A DNA stretch of 32,890 bases. Source: Roseateles chitinivorans. Its GTDB lineage: Bacteria; Pseudomonadota; Gammaproteobacteria; Burkholderiales; Burkholderiaceae_C. The notes under the pieces are model-generated. The model ran no database searches, was not told where the DNA came from, and saw nothing but the letters and a program-made list of their open reading frames with translations. The translations under genes and the position numbers were made by a program. Of this stretch, positions 15,954 to 23,628 are shown one piece after another; position 1 is the first letter of the stretch, and every line of letters starts with the position of its first letter. The DNA lies in assembly GCF_002761755.1 (NCBI RefSeq), contig NZ_PEOG01000065.1, positions 1-32,890 of the forward strand, read 5' to 3'.

Positions 15954-16791
15954 GGCGGACCTCCCGGCGTCCGATGGACGCGATCACCGCCGACGTCTCC
16001 AGCGCCGACTGGTCCAGCGCGGCGAGCCTGGCCTCCCGCCATTGCAGCCGCACCAGCTCGAGCCCGAGCGGCGATGTCGCCTGGCGCGACGCGTCGGCCA
16101 GGTCGAACTGCTCGACGAGGCGCCCCTCCGCGATCACCGCGACGCGCTCGCACAGCGCCTGCACCACTTCCAGCTCGTGGGTGACGATCACGATCGTCAC
16201 GCCCAGCCGCGTGTTGATGTCGCGCAGGGTGGCCAGCAGCTCGCCGGTGGTCGCCGCGTCGAGGGCGGACGTCGGCTCGTCGCACAGCAGCACGTCGGGC
16301 CGCGGCGCGAGCGCCCGCGCGATCGCGACGCGCTGCTTCTGGCCGCCGCTCAGCTGCGCCGGGTAGTGGTCGGCCTTGTCGGCCAGTCCCACCAGCGCGA
16401 GGCTCTCTGCCACGCGGGCATCGATCTCGCGTCGCGAGCGCCCCGCATGCAGCCGAAGCGGGAAGGCCACGTTCTCCGCCGCCGTCGCGTTCTGCAGCAG
16501 ATTGAACTGCTGGAAGATCATGCCGAGCCGCTGGCGCTCGCGCCGCAGGTCGGCCGGCTTCAGCGCGGTCAGCTCGCGGTCGCCGAGATGCACCCGTCCG
16601 GCGTCCGGACGCTCCAGCAGGTTGATCAGGCGCAGCAGCGTCGACTTGCCGGCGCCGCTCCTGCCGATCAGGCCGAGGATCTCGCCGGCGCGCACCGACA
16701 GGCTGGCCTCGCGCACGGCCTCGAAGCGCCGGCCGTCCGGCAGCGCGAAGGACTTGGACACGCCATCGAGGCGGATCAGCGGATCGCTCAT
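15946..16791 (-). CDS. MetN-like ABC transporter ATP-binding protein lacking the NIL regulatory domain
   Basis: A 281-residue ABC ATPase of the MetN group: GRSGAGKSTLLRLINLLERP (Walker A), MIFQQFNLL (Q-loop), LSGGQKQRVAIARAL (signature), VLLCDEPTSALDA (Walker B) and VTHELEV (switch). E. coli MetN is about 343 residues, with a C-terminal NIL domain that binds methionine and shuts transport down. Here the protein ends about 60 residues earlier, with a short divergent tail, so methionine trans-inhibition is not expected. The start chosen, ATG at 16791, lies 11 bp after the upstream monooxygenase stop. Confidence 0.88.
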   Translation of the reverse strand: MSDPLIRLDGVSKSFALPDGRRFEAVREASLSVRAGEILGLIGRSGAGKSTLLRLINLLERPDAGRVHLGDRELTALKPADLRRERQRLGMIFQQFNLLQNATAAENVAFPLRLHAGRSRREIDARVAESLALVGLADKADHYPAQLSGGQKQRVAIARALAPRPDVLLCDEPTSALDAATTGELLATLRDINTRLGVTIVIVTHELEVVQALCERVAVIAEGRLVEQFDLADASRQATSPLGLELVRLQWREARLAALDQSALETSAVIASIGRREVRHA

Positions 16792-16802
16792 GGACGCCTC
16801 GA

Positions 16803-18053
16803 TCAGGAATAGGCCGTGGGCTCGGGGATCCGGCCGTCGAGGAAGAAGCGGCCCAGGTCGCGCAGCTTGTAGTCGACCGGGTCGTGCAGCGTATGCACCC
16901 GCGCATTGCGCCAAAAGCGGTCGAGACCGAACTCGGCGGCAGTGCTGCGCGCGCCGGTCAGTTCGAACAACTGGCTGCCGACCTCGACGCCGGCGCGATG
17001 CGACAGCACCTTCGCCTCCGCGATCGCCAGCGCCACCTCGCCGCGCTCCTGCGCCGTCAGCGCGTCGCCGCGCTCCAGCGCGCGGCGCAGCAGGTCCACC
17101 GCATCGGCCGCGACGGCCTGCGCCGCGCGGACCTTCAGCCACAGGTCGCCGTAGCGATGCTGCACCAGCGGATCGTCGACCGCCCGGGCCACGCCGGACG
17201 CGGACCAGGGCCGGGCGCGCGTCGCGGTGTAGCGGCGCGCCTCGTCGAAGGCGCCTTCCGCCAGGCCCAGGTAGAGGTGGGCCATGATCAGCTGCGCGAT
17301 CTGGGAGCGCAGCGTGGCACGCGGCGTCGGCCCCTGGCCGGGCACCTGCAGCAGTTCCTCGTCGTCGAGTCGCACCGCCTCGAAGCGCACCGTGCCGCTG
17401 TCGGTCTGGCGCTGGCCGAAGGCATCCCAGTCCTGCTCGACATGCACGCCCTCGCGCCGGGTCGGCACGATGCCGATCAGGAAGCCGCCCTCGTCGGTGG
17501 TGGCCGACACGGTCAGGCGATCCGAGCCGAGCGCGCCGGAGCAGAAGCCCTTCACGCCCTGGAGACGCCAGCCGGCGCCGTCGCGCACGGCGGTCAGCCG
17601 CGTGTCCGCCGGGTTCAGCGCATTGCCCCAGAACAAGCGCTGCTCGGCGGTCTCGCGCAGGTGCCGCGCGCCGTGGGCCGTCGCGGCCGGCCCGCCGTAC
17701 AGCGACACGCCATAGAGCTGGAGGTGGTGGAAGGCCAGCACATGGGCGAGCGCGCTGTCGACACGGGCCAGCCGCCGCACGACGTCGTAGAAGGCCGGGA
17801 TGCCGCCTCCCAGGCCGCCATGGGCCTCGGGGATGGTCAGCGCGAGCAGGCCGCTGGCGCGGATCAGTTCCCGCTGCTCGGCGGCATGGCCGCCTTCGCG
17901 GTCGCGCCGCACCGCGGTGGCGGCGAGCTGCTGCGCCACCTGGTCCAGGCCTGGACCCAGCACCTGGGCGAGCAAGGCCGCGGGCGGGACGGTCGGAGCG
18001 GTCGGAGCGGTCGGGGAAAGATCGTCGGGACGACGGAGCACAGGAGCAGTCAT
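16803..18053 (-). CDS. Acyl-CoA-dehydrogenase-fold flavin monooxygenase, DszC/SfnB-like
   Basis: A protein of about 416 residues with the acyl-CoA dehydrogenase fold, of the sulfur-metabolism branch (DszC, SfnB). Features are IPEAHGGLGGGIPAFYDVVRRLARVDSAL, FHHLQLYG, a loop carrying WGNALNP in place of the usual acyl-CoA-dehydrogenase pattern, WRLQGVKGFCSGALGSDRL, and near residues 380-392 FWRNARVHTLHDP, which is typical of DszC-type monooxygenases rather than true dehydrogenases. Such enzymes use FMNH2 and O2 to oxygenate sulfides or related compounds. The start is ATG at 18053. The first 25 residues are Pro/Thr-rich and arise from a 9-bp tandem repeat (17991-18014). It is the first gene of the eight-gene sulfur block and has a perfect 10-bp inverted repeat in its leader. 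Confidence 0.85.
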   Translation of the reverse strand: MTAPVLRRPDDLSPTAPTAPTVPPAALLAQVLGPGLDQVAQQLAATAVRRDREGGHAAEQRELIRASGLLALTIPEAHGGLGGGIPAFYDVVRRLARVDSALAHVLAFHHLQLYGVSLYGGPAATAHGARHLRETAEQRLFWGNALNPADTRLTAVRDGAGWRLQGVKGFCSGALGSDRLTVSATTDEGGFLIGIVPTRREGVHVEQDWDAFGQRQTDSGTVRFEAVRLDDEELLQVPGQGPTPRATLRSQIAQLIMAHLYLGLAEGAFDEARRYTATRARPWSASGVARAVDDPLVQHRYGDLWLKVRAAQAVAADAVDLLRRALERGDALTAQERGEVALAIAEAKVLSHRAGVEVGSQLFELTGARSTAAEFGLDRFWRNARVHTLHDPVDYKLRDLGRFFLDGRIPEPTAYS

Positions 18054-18061
18054 CGGCGTGG

Positions 18062-18094
18062 CACTCGGCGCGGCTGAAGCGATGGCGCCGAGTG
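18062..18094 (-). promoter_or_regulatory. Perfect 10-bp hairpin in the leader of the eight-gene sulfur operon
   Basis: CACTCGGCGC (18062-18071) and GCGCCGAGTG (18085-18094) are exactly complementary, with a 13-base loop. In the minus-strand transcript the hairpin ends eight bases before the start codon at 18053, in the place where a ribosome-binding site would be expected, and no clear Shine-Dalgarno sequence is present. It could modulate translation initiation or be a protein site. An AT-richer patch further upstream (about 18120-18145, with ATAAG and GAATTT on the minus strand) may hold the promoter or activator site. Confidence 0.45.
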
Positions 18095-18206
18095 TTCCCG
18101 TCCGATCGTGCGGGCCGAAGCGAGAAATTCGTCTGTGCTTATGCGGCGCCCGCGCGCGCCGCTCGATGCGCCATCGCACCGCGCGCCGGCATCGCCGATC
18201 GACCCT

Positions 18207-18425
18207 TCAGGCCGGGCTGCTCAACCAGGTGCAGGCGTTTCTCGCCGCCTCCGCATTGCTCTGGATGCCGACCTCCTGCGCCATCGCGCGCATGGCCTGG
18301 GCACAGCGCTCGATGTGCCGCCGGTCGGGATGCCAGGGCCCCGCCGCGTCCCCGCTGCTCTGCAGGTTCGCGTTCTTCGTGTAGACGACGCGCCAGAGCG
18401 TCTGCTTGAGGTCGCTGGCATTCAT
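18207..18425 (-). CDS. Small protein of unknown function (72 aa)
   Basis: A 72-residue frame beginning MNASDLKQTLWRVVYTKNAN and ending NACTWLSSPA. Its amino-acid make-up (mixed hydrophobic, acidic and basic residues, few Arg/Ala/Pro runs) is far more protein-like than the GC-driven shadow frames around it. It would be soluble and helical, with no signal or membrane segment. It lies 153 bp upstream of the sulfur operon on the same strand and is divergent from the response-regulator gene. I do not recognise a family. A weak GGAAA lies upstream of the ATG. Confidence 0.55.
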   Translation of the reverse strand: MNASDLKQTLWRVVYTKNANLQSSGDAAGPWHPDRRHIERCAQAMRAMAQEVGIQSNAEAARNACTWLSSPA

Positions 18426-18581
18426 GGCGCGCAGTATTTCCAAACCGCCCCTCGCCGCGACAGAGGCCATCCCCGTCAGCGCTTGTCGGCAATCGCCCGA
18501 CAACGGGGCGCGGTGTGCGCAAGTGGCGCCCCGGGCTTGCCCCAGGGCAGCGCATCCGCACGGGCTGTTAATCTGCCATTC

Positions 18582-19271
18582 ATGAACCTGCTGCTCGCCG
18601 AAGACGATGCGATCCTGGCCGACGCCCTGTGCGAACAGATGCGCGCCAGCGGCTTCACCGTGGAGCACGCGCCCAATGGCGCCGTCGCCCAATACCTGCT
18701 GGCCAAGCAGCAGTTCGACGTGGTCGTGCTGGACCTCGGACTGCCGATGGTCAGCGGCATCGACGTGCTGCGCCAGCTCCGCCAGACCGACGCGTCGCTG
18801 CCGGTGCTGATCCTGACCGCGCTGGACAGCCTCGAGGACCGGGTCGCCGGCCTCAACGCCGGCGCCGACGACTACCTGACCAAGCCCTTCGACTTCCCGG
18901 AACTCGAGGCCCGGCTGCGCGCGCTGCTGCGCCGCAGCCGCGCCCTCAAGGCCAGCACCGAATTGGGCCAGCTCAGCATGCAGCGCGAGACCCGCAGCGC
19001 CCAGGTGCGCGGCGAGATGCTGGAACTGAGCCCGCGCGAGTTCGACCTGCTGGACCTGCTGCTCACCCACCAGGGCCGCGTGATCACGAAGGAGCAGATC
19101 AACCAGGCCTGGTCGGGCGACCGCGCCGCGCCCAGCGCCGGCGACGGCGGCGCCGCGACCAATGCGGTGGAGGTCTACATCCATCGCCTGCGCCGCAAGC
19201 TCGAGGGCGCGCAGGTGGCGATCCGCACCGTGCGCGGCCTGGGCTACCTGCTGGAGCTGGAACGGGCCTGA
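18582..19271 (+). CDS. OmpR/PhoB-family response regulator (TctD/QseB-like)
   Basis: A 229-residue two-component regulator. The receiver domain has the acidic pocket EDD at 7-9, the phospho-acceptor Asp51 (VVVLDLGLPMVSG), Thr79 and Lys101 (YLTKPFD). The C-terminal winged helix (about 130-229) has LSPREFDLLDLLLTHQGRVITKEQI and the recognition region TNAVEVYIHRLRRKLEG. A Gly/Ala-rich insertion of about ten residues (around DRAAPSAGDGGAA) lies just before the recognition helix. It is followed 61 bp later by a histidine kinase gene and then by a porin and sugar transporter genes, which are the likely targets. Confidence 0.93.
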   Translation: MNLLLAEDDAILADALCEQMRASGFTVEHAPNGAVAQYLLAKQQFDVVVLDLGLPMVSGIDVLRQLRQTDASLPVLILTALDSLEDRVAGLNAGADDYLTKPFDFPELEARLRALLRRSRALKASTELGQLSMQRETRSAQVRGEMLELSPREFDLLDLLLTHQGRVITKEQINQAWSGDRAAPSAGDGGAATNAVEVYIHRLRRKLEGAQVAIRTVRGLGYLLELERA

Positions 19272-19332
19272 GGCGGCCCGCCCTGCCCCGGCCCGTGCCC
19301 CGCCCGCCCCCGTTCGCAACGACCCGCGCGCC

Positions 19333-20823
19333 ATGAGCCCCTCGCGGTTCTCGCTCAAGCGCCAGCTGCTGCTGTGGCTGCTGCTGCCGCAGGTGGTGCT
19401 CTGGCTGGCCGGCGCGGTCTTCAGCTACCGGCTCGCCGGCCGCTATGCCAACGAGGCCGTCGACGCCACGCTGCTGCAGGCCACGCGCTCGCTCGCGCGC
19501 CAGGTCAAGCCGATGGGCAACGGGCTGCTGATCGACTTCCCCCGCGCCGCGCAGGATGTGCTCGAGGCCGACCCGAGCGACAAGCTGCTCTACACGGTCA
19601 GTTCGCCACCGGGCCAGTTCATCCTGGGCAACCGCAACCTGCCCAGCCCGCCGGCGATGCCGGCCAGCCCGCCGCTGGGCCAGGCCCAGTTCTACGACGG
19701 CGAGATCGAGGCCGACGGCGCCCGCGCCGTCTCGCCGGTGCGGGTGGCGGCGCTGTACCTGCAGTTCGGCGAGAACCCCCGCGCCCAGCAGACGATGCTG
19801 GTGCAGGTCGCGCGCTCCAGCGCCAACCGCGAGCTGCTCGCGCGCCGGCTGCTGATCGACACGATGCTGCCGCTGTCCGTCCTGATCGTGCTGATGAGCA
19901 TGATCGTGTGGGCCGGCGTCGGCGCCGGCCTGGCGCCGATCGCGCGGCTGCGCCGGCTGGTCGAGGGGCGCAAGCCCAACGACCTGCGCCCCATCGAGCT
20001 CGATGCCGCGCCGCAGGAACTGCGCTCGCTCGCGCAGGCGATCAACGACCTGCTCGAGGCCGTCAGCCACAACGTCGAGGGCCAGCGCCGCTTCATCAGC
20101 GACGCCGCCCATCAGCTGCGCACGCCGCTGGCGGGCCTCAAGAGCCAGAGCGAGCTCGCGCTCGCCGAGGCCCCGCCCGGTCCGCTGACGATGCGGCTGG
20201 CGCGGGTGCATGAAGGCGCCTCGCGCAGCGCGCATCTGGTGAACCAGCTGCTGGCGCTCGCCCGCACCGAGCCGGAGTCGCTGCAGCGCCAGACGCCGGT
20301 GCGCTTCGATCTCGGCCGCCTGGCCCGCGAGGTCACCGCCGAGCTGGTGCCGCGCGCGCTGCAGCAGAACGTCGACCTCGGCTATGACGGCCCGGACAGC
20401 GATCCGGACTGCGCTGGCGCGTCGCAACTCGAGGAGCGGCCAGGAGACGCGCCGCCGACCGACGACGCGCCCGAGCGGCCGGTGGAGATCGTCGGCATCC
20501 CGCTGTTGCTGCGCGAGGCCCTGGTCAACCTGGTGGACAACGCCTTGCGCTACGCCGGCCGGGGCGCCCGTGTGACGGTGCAAGTGCATGGCGCCAGCGA
20601 TCACGCGGAACTCGTCGTCACCGACAACGGCCCCGGCGTCCCGGAGGCCTTGCGGGAGCAGGTGTTCGAGCGCTTCTTCCGCGCCACCCACGAGGGCAAC
20701 GGCTGCGGCCTGGGGCTGGCGATCGTCAAGGAGATCGTCGAGCGCCATGGCGGTCGCATCGCCCTCTCCGCCGCGCGACCACGCGGCCTGCGCGTCTCGA
20801 TCCGCCTGCCGCTGGCGGCCTGA
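19333..20823 (+). CDS. TctE-like sensor histidine kinase
   Basis: A kinase of about 496 residues. Two membrane helices (about 11-32 and 173-195) flank a periplasmic domain of about 140 residues of the TctE N-terminal type (RYANEAVDATLLQATRSLARQV, then GQFILGNRNLPSPP). A short linker (PIARLRRLVEGR) leads to the H-box FISDAAHQLRTPLAGLK with phospho-acceptor His260. The N-box is NLVDNALRYAG and the G-boxes are DNGPGVP and GCGLGLAIVKEIV. A low-complexity acidic/Pro insertion lies between the H-box helices and the N-box (DSDPDCAGASQ to PERPVEIVG). The ATG at 19333 is preferred because the longer frame runs into the regulator gene. The periplasmic ligand is likely a carbohydrate or acid metabolite, inferred from the downstream genes. 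Confidence 0.92.
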   Translation: MSPSRFSLKRQLLLWLLLPQVVLWLAGAVFSYRLAGRYANEAVDATLLQATRSLARQVKPMGNGLLIDFPRAAQDVLEADPSDKLLYTVSSPPGQFILGNRNLPSPPAMPASPPLGQAQFYDGEIEADGARAVSPVRVAALYLQFGENPRAQQTMLVQVARSSANRELLARRLLIDTMLPLSVLIVLMSMIVWAGVGAGLAPIARLRRLVEGRKPNDLRPIELDAAPQELRSLAQAINDLLEAVSHNVEGQRRFISDAAHQLRTPLAGLKSQSELALAEAPPGPLTMRLARVHEGASRSAHLVNQLLALARTEPESLQRQTPVRFDLGRLAREVTAELVPRALQQNVDLGYDGPDSDPDCAGASQLEERPGDAPPTDDAPERPVEIVGIPLLLREALVNLVDNALRYAGRGARVTVQVHGASDHAELVVTDNGPGVPEALREQVFERFFRATHEGNGCGLGLAIVKEIVERHGGRIALSAARPRGLRVSIRLPLAA

Positions 20824-20878
20824 CGATCGGCGCGATCGCGCCGCAGTTCGCCCGCGCGCACCAGCGCGGCGCCGATCG
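20824..20878 (+). terminator. Long-stem inverted repeat downstream of the kinase gene
   Basis: CGATCGGCGC (20824-20833) and GCGCCGATCG (20869-20878) are exactly complementary with a 35-base interior that is itself GC-rich and partly self-complementary. It follows the kinase stop directly and has no T-tract. It may mark the 3' end of the two-component transcript before the porin promoter region. Confidence 0.4.
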
Positions 20879-20919
20879 AGCGCTGCACGCCCGCCTACAC
20901 AGGTTTCTCGCACCACGCT

Positions 20920-21050
20920 GCTAGTGGTAAGCACCAATATAGTTTCATTAATGGAAAATTAAAGTTCAGCCCGCATGCAAGAAAGATAAACGTCCGATTA
21001 ACGGAGCACGCCCGGAGCGCCGTTTCTCGGATCCACACCGGAGACTGAAC
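20920..21050 (+). promoter_or_regulatory. AT-rich promoter/operator island upstream of the porin gene
   Basis: In a window that is otherwise about 70 % GC, bases from about 20930 to 21000 are strongly AT-rich. They contain a dyad TGGT-AAGC-ACCA (20925-20936), a TATAGT hexamer (20938-20943, a plausible -10) and a palindrome CATTAATG (20946-20953) flanked by TTT and GAAA. A later GATAAA (20985-20990) is an alternative -10. No good -35 is visible at standard spacing, which would suit an activator-dependent promoter. The palindromes are candidates for a response-regulator or LacI-type operator. Confidence 0.5.
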
Positions 21051-22256
21051 ATGACCTGCACCCCGCGCGCCGCGCGCATTCCTGGCGTTCGCGCCACGCT
21101 CACCACCGCCGCCGGCCTGCTGCTGGCCGCGGGCTCCGCCCAGGCCCTGGACTACACCGGCTACCTGCGCGCCGGCCCCGGCGGCACCACCGACGGCGGC
21201 GCCAGCCGCGCCTGCTATGCGCTCAATGGCGGCACCAGCGGCATGAAGTACCGCCTCGGCAACGAGTGCGACATCTACGGCGAGTTCCAGCTCGCCCAGG
21301 GCTTCAAGAAGGACGGCATCGACTACAAGGTCGTGCTGATGACCGACTACTGGAATCCGCATTCCGACGCCGACGACGCCAAGCACCTGCGCCTGGCGCA
21401 GATGTACGTCGAGGCCAAGGGCTTCGACTTCCTGCCGGAAGCCACCGTCTGGGCCGGCAAGGAACGCGGCCGCCGCGGCGACGTCCACATCGTCGACACC
21501 TACTTCACCGAGATGGCCGGCATCGGCGCCGGCATGAAGGGCATCCCCGTCGGTCCGGGCAAGCTCGGCGTCGCCTACTACACCAACGACAAGGACAACA
21601 ACCAGCGTCCTGGCCATCGCGGCAACGTCGAGTACGTCGACATCCCGACCAACCCCGACGGCACCCTGGCCCTGTTCGGCACGGCCACCAAGTCGCAGTT
21701 CGCCGGCGGCACCAATGGCTGGGGCCTGGCCGCCAAGCATGTGCAAAGCAAGCTGTTCGGCACCTCGCTCAACAACGTGCTGTGGGTGCAGTACGCGCAA
21801 GGCTCGACCGGGCTGAACTCCAACTTCGGCAACCAGACCGACACCTCCGCCGCGAAGAAGTTCCGCGTCGTCGAGTCGGTCAACTTCCAGCAAGGCGCCT
21901 GGGGCGGCATGGGCATGCTGCTGTGGGCCAACGAGAAGGACAACGCTGGCAAGGCCACGGTATCCACCTCGGTCGGCGGCCGCGTCTCCTACGCGGTCAC
22001 CCGCAACTTCAAGCTGCTCACCGAAGCCGGCGTGTCGCAGTACAAGCCCGACGGCGGCCAGCGCGCGCGCCTGACCAAGGTGACCTTCGCGCCGACGCTG
22101 TCCACCGGCCCGGCGCTGATGGACCGCCCCGAGTTCCGCCTCTACGTCACCCACGCCAAGTGGAACAAGGCCGCCGGCAACGTCACCGGCGTGGCCGGCT
22201 ACGACGGCGAGACCTCCGGCACCAGCTTCGGCGCTCAAGTCGAAGTCTGGTTCTGA
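21051..22256 (+). CDS. LamB-family maltoporin-like carbohydrate porin
   Basis: A 401-residue outer-membrane porin. The signal peptide (residues 1 to about 33) ends GSAQA-LDYTGYLRAG, and the YTGYLRAGPG start of the mature chain is typical of LamB. Further LamB features are the Cys pair around CYALNGG and LGNECDIYGEFQLAQ, the segment WAGKERGRRGDVHIVDTYFTEMAG near strand/loop L3, and the C-terminal GAQVEVWF ending in Phe, as required for outer-membrane assembly. It is slightly shorter than E. coli LamB (about 421 mature residues). Being directly upstream of a sugar ABC system, it should admit the same sugar. Confidence 0.88.
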   Translation: MTCTPRAARIPGVRATLTTAAGLLLAAGSAQALDYTGYLRAGPGGTTDGGASRACYALNGGTSGMKYRLGNECDIYGEFQLAQGFKKDGIDYKVVLMTDYWNPHSDADDAKHLRLAQMYVEAKGFDFLPEATVWAGKERGRRGDVHIVDTYFTEMAGIGAGMKGIPVGPGKLGVAYYTNDKDNNQRPGHRGNVEYVDIPTNPDGTLALFGTATKSQFAGGTNGWGLAAKHVQSKLFGTSLNNVLWVQYAQGSTGLNSNFGNQTDTSAAKKFRVVESVNFQQGAWGGMGMLLWANEKDNAGKATVSTSVGGRVSYAVTRNFKLLTEAGVSQYKPDGGQRARLTKVTFAPTLSTGPALMDRPEFRLYVTHAKWNKAAGNVTGVAGYDGETSGTSFGAQVEVWF

Positions 22257-22277
22257 CACCCGCCACCGATCAGGCCG

Positions 22278-22302
22278 GCGGGGGCGGCCTCCCCGCCCCC
22301 GC
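22278..22302 (+). terminator. Intercistronic 10-bp GC hairpin between porin and binding-protein genes
   Basis: GCGGGGGCGG (22278-22287) and CCGCCCCCGC (22293-22302) pair perfectly around a five-base loop. No T-tract follows, so partial termination or protection of the upstream porin mRNA from 3' exonucleases is more likely than full termination. Confidence 0.5.
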
Positions 22303-22361
22303 GCCTGCGGCATCGCATGACAACATTCGCTCCCACTTCCCGACGACACGGAGACAACGGA

Positions 22362-23615
22362 ATGACCCAGCTCAAGCAACTTTCCCAGGCCGCGGCGCTG
22401 TGCGCGCTGATGGCCGCCGGCGCGGCGCACGCCGGCGAGGTCGAGGTCCTGCACTGGTGGACCAGCGGCGGCGAGGCCAAGGCCGCCACCGCGCTGAAGG
22501 CCACGCTGCAGAAGCAGGGCCACACCTGGAAGGACTTCGCGGTCGCCGGTGGCGGCGGCGACTCGGCCATGACGGTGCTGAAGTCGCGGGTGGTGTCCGG
22601 CAACGCGCCGGCCGCCGCGCAGATCAAGGGCCCGTCGCTGCAGGAATGGGCGGCCGAGGGCGTGCTGACCAATGTCGACGCCGTCGCCAAGGCCGGCAAG
22701 TGGGACGAGGTGATCCCGCCGGTGGTGGCCAACATCATGAAGTACAAGGGCCACTACATCGCCGCGCCGGTCAACGTGCATCGCGTGAACTGGCTGTGGG
22801 TCAATCCCGAGGCGCTGAAGAAGGCCGGCACCAAGCTGCCCACCACCTGGGACGAGTTCTTCGTCACGGCCGAGGCGCTGAAGAAGGCCGGCATCATCCC
22901 GGTGGCCCACGGCGGCCAGAACTGGCAGGACTTCACCGTCTTCGAATCGGTGGCGCTGGGCGTCGGCGGCGTGGACTTCTACAAGAAGGCGCTGGTGCAG
23001 CTCGACCCGGCCACGCTGACCGGCCCGCAGATGGAGAAGGTGCTCACCACCTTCAAGCGCATCAAGGACTACACCGACAAGAACGCCCCCGGTCGTGACT
23101 GGAACCTGGCCACCGCGATGGTCATCAAGGGCGAGGCCGGCATGCAGCTGATGGGCGACTGGGCCAAGGGCGAGTTCATCGCCGCGGGCAAGACGCCGGG
23201 CAAGGACTTCATCTGCGCCGCCGCGCCCGGCACGCAGAAGTCCTTCACCTTCAACATCGATTCCTTCGCGCTGTTCAAGCTGAAGAACGCCGCCAACGAG
23301 AAGGCCCAGCAAGACCTGGCCACCGCGATCATGTCGCCCGAGTTCCAGGAGCTGTTCAACCTGAACAAGGGCTCGATCCCGGTGCGCACCGGCATGAAGA
23401 TGGACAAGTTCGACGACTGCGCCAAGCAGTCGGCCGCCGACTTCGCCGCCGATGCCAAGACCGGCACGCTGGTGCCGTCGATCGCGCACGGCATGGCGGT
23501 CCCCGCCGCCGCGGAGGGCGCGATGAAGGACGTGGTCAGCCAGTTCTGGAACAGCGACAAGATGACCGCCAAGGACGCGCAGACGCGCCTGGCCGCCGCC
23601 GCCAAGTCCAAGTAA
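22362..23615 (+). CDS. Sugar (glucose/mannose-type) ABC transporter substrate-binding protein
   Basis: A 417-residue extracellular solute-binding protein of family 1, close in pattern to Gts/glucose-binding proteins. The signal peptide (1-24) ends GAAHA-GEVEVLHWWTSGGE, where the HWWTSGGE start is a signature of glucose-type binding proteins. AAPVNVHRVNWLWVNP, GGQNWQDFTVFE and MQLMGDWAKGEF follow as expected. The ATG at 22362 is preferred over one at 22317 because it gives a clean signal peptide and follows a GGAGA. It is the first gene of the four-gene transporter and is bracketed by strong hairpins on both sides. Confidence 0.92.
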   Translation: MTQLKQLSQAAALCALMAAGAAHAGEVEVLHWWTSGGEAKAATALKATLQKQGHTWKDFAVAGGGGDSAMTVLKSRVVSGNAPAAAQIKGPSLQEWAAEGVLTNVDAVAKAGKWDEVIPPVVANIMKYKGHYIAAPVNVHRVNWLWVNPEALKKAGTKLPTTWDEFFVTAEALKKAGIIPVAHGGQNWQDFTVFESVALGVGGVDFYKKALVQLDPATLTGPQMEKVLTTFKRIKDYTDKNAPGRDWNLATAMVIKGEAGMQLMGDWAKGEFIAAGKTPGKDFICAAAPGTQKSFTFNIDSFALFKLKNAANEKAQQDLATAIMSPEFQELFNLNKGSIPVRTGMKMDKFDDCAKQSAADFAADAKTGTLVPSIAHGMAVPAAAEGAMKDVVSQFWNSDKMTAKDAQTRLAAAAKSK

Positions 23616-23628
23616 TCCGCCAGCCCGG

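Noticed and set aside
17991..18014. 9-bp GGTCGGAGC tandem repeat as a regulatory element
   Set aside because: It lies within the first codons of the DszC-like gene and is read as a Pro-Thr-Ala repeat; no separate role is needed.
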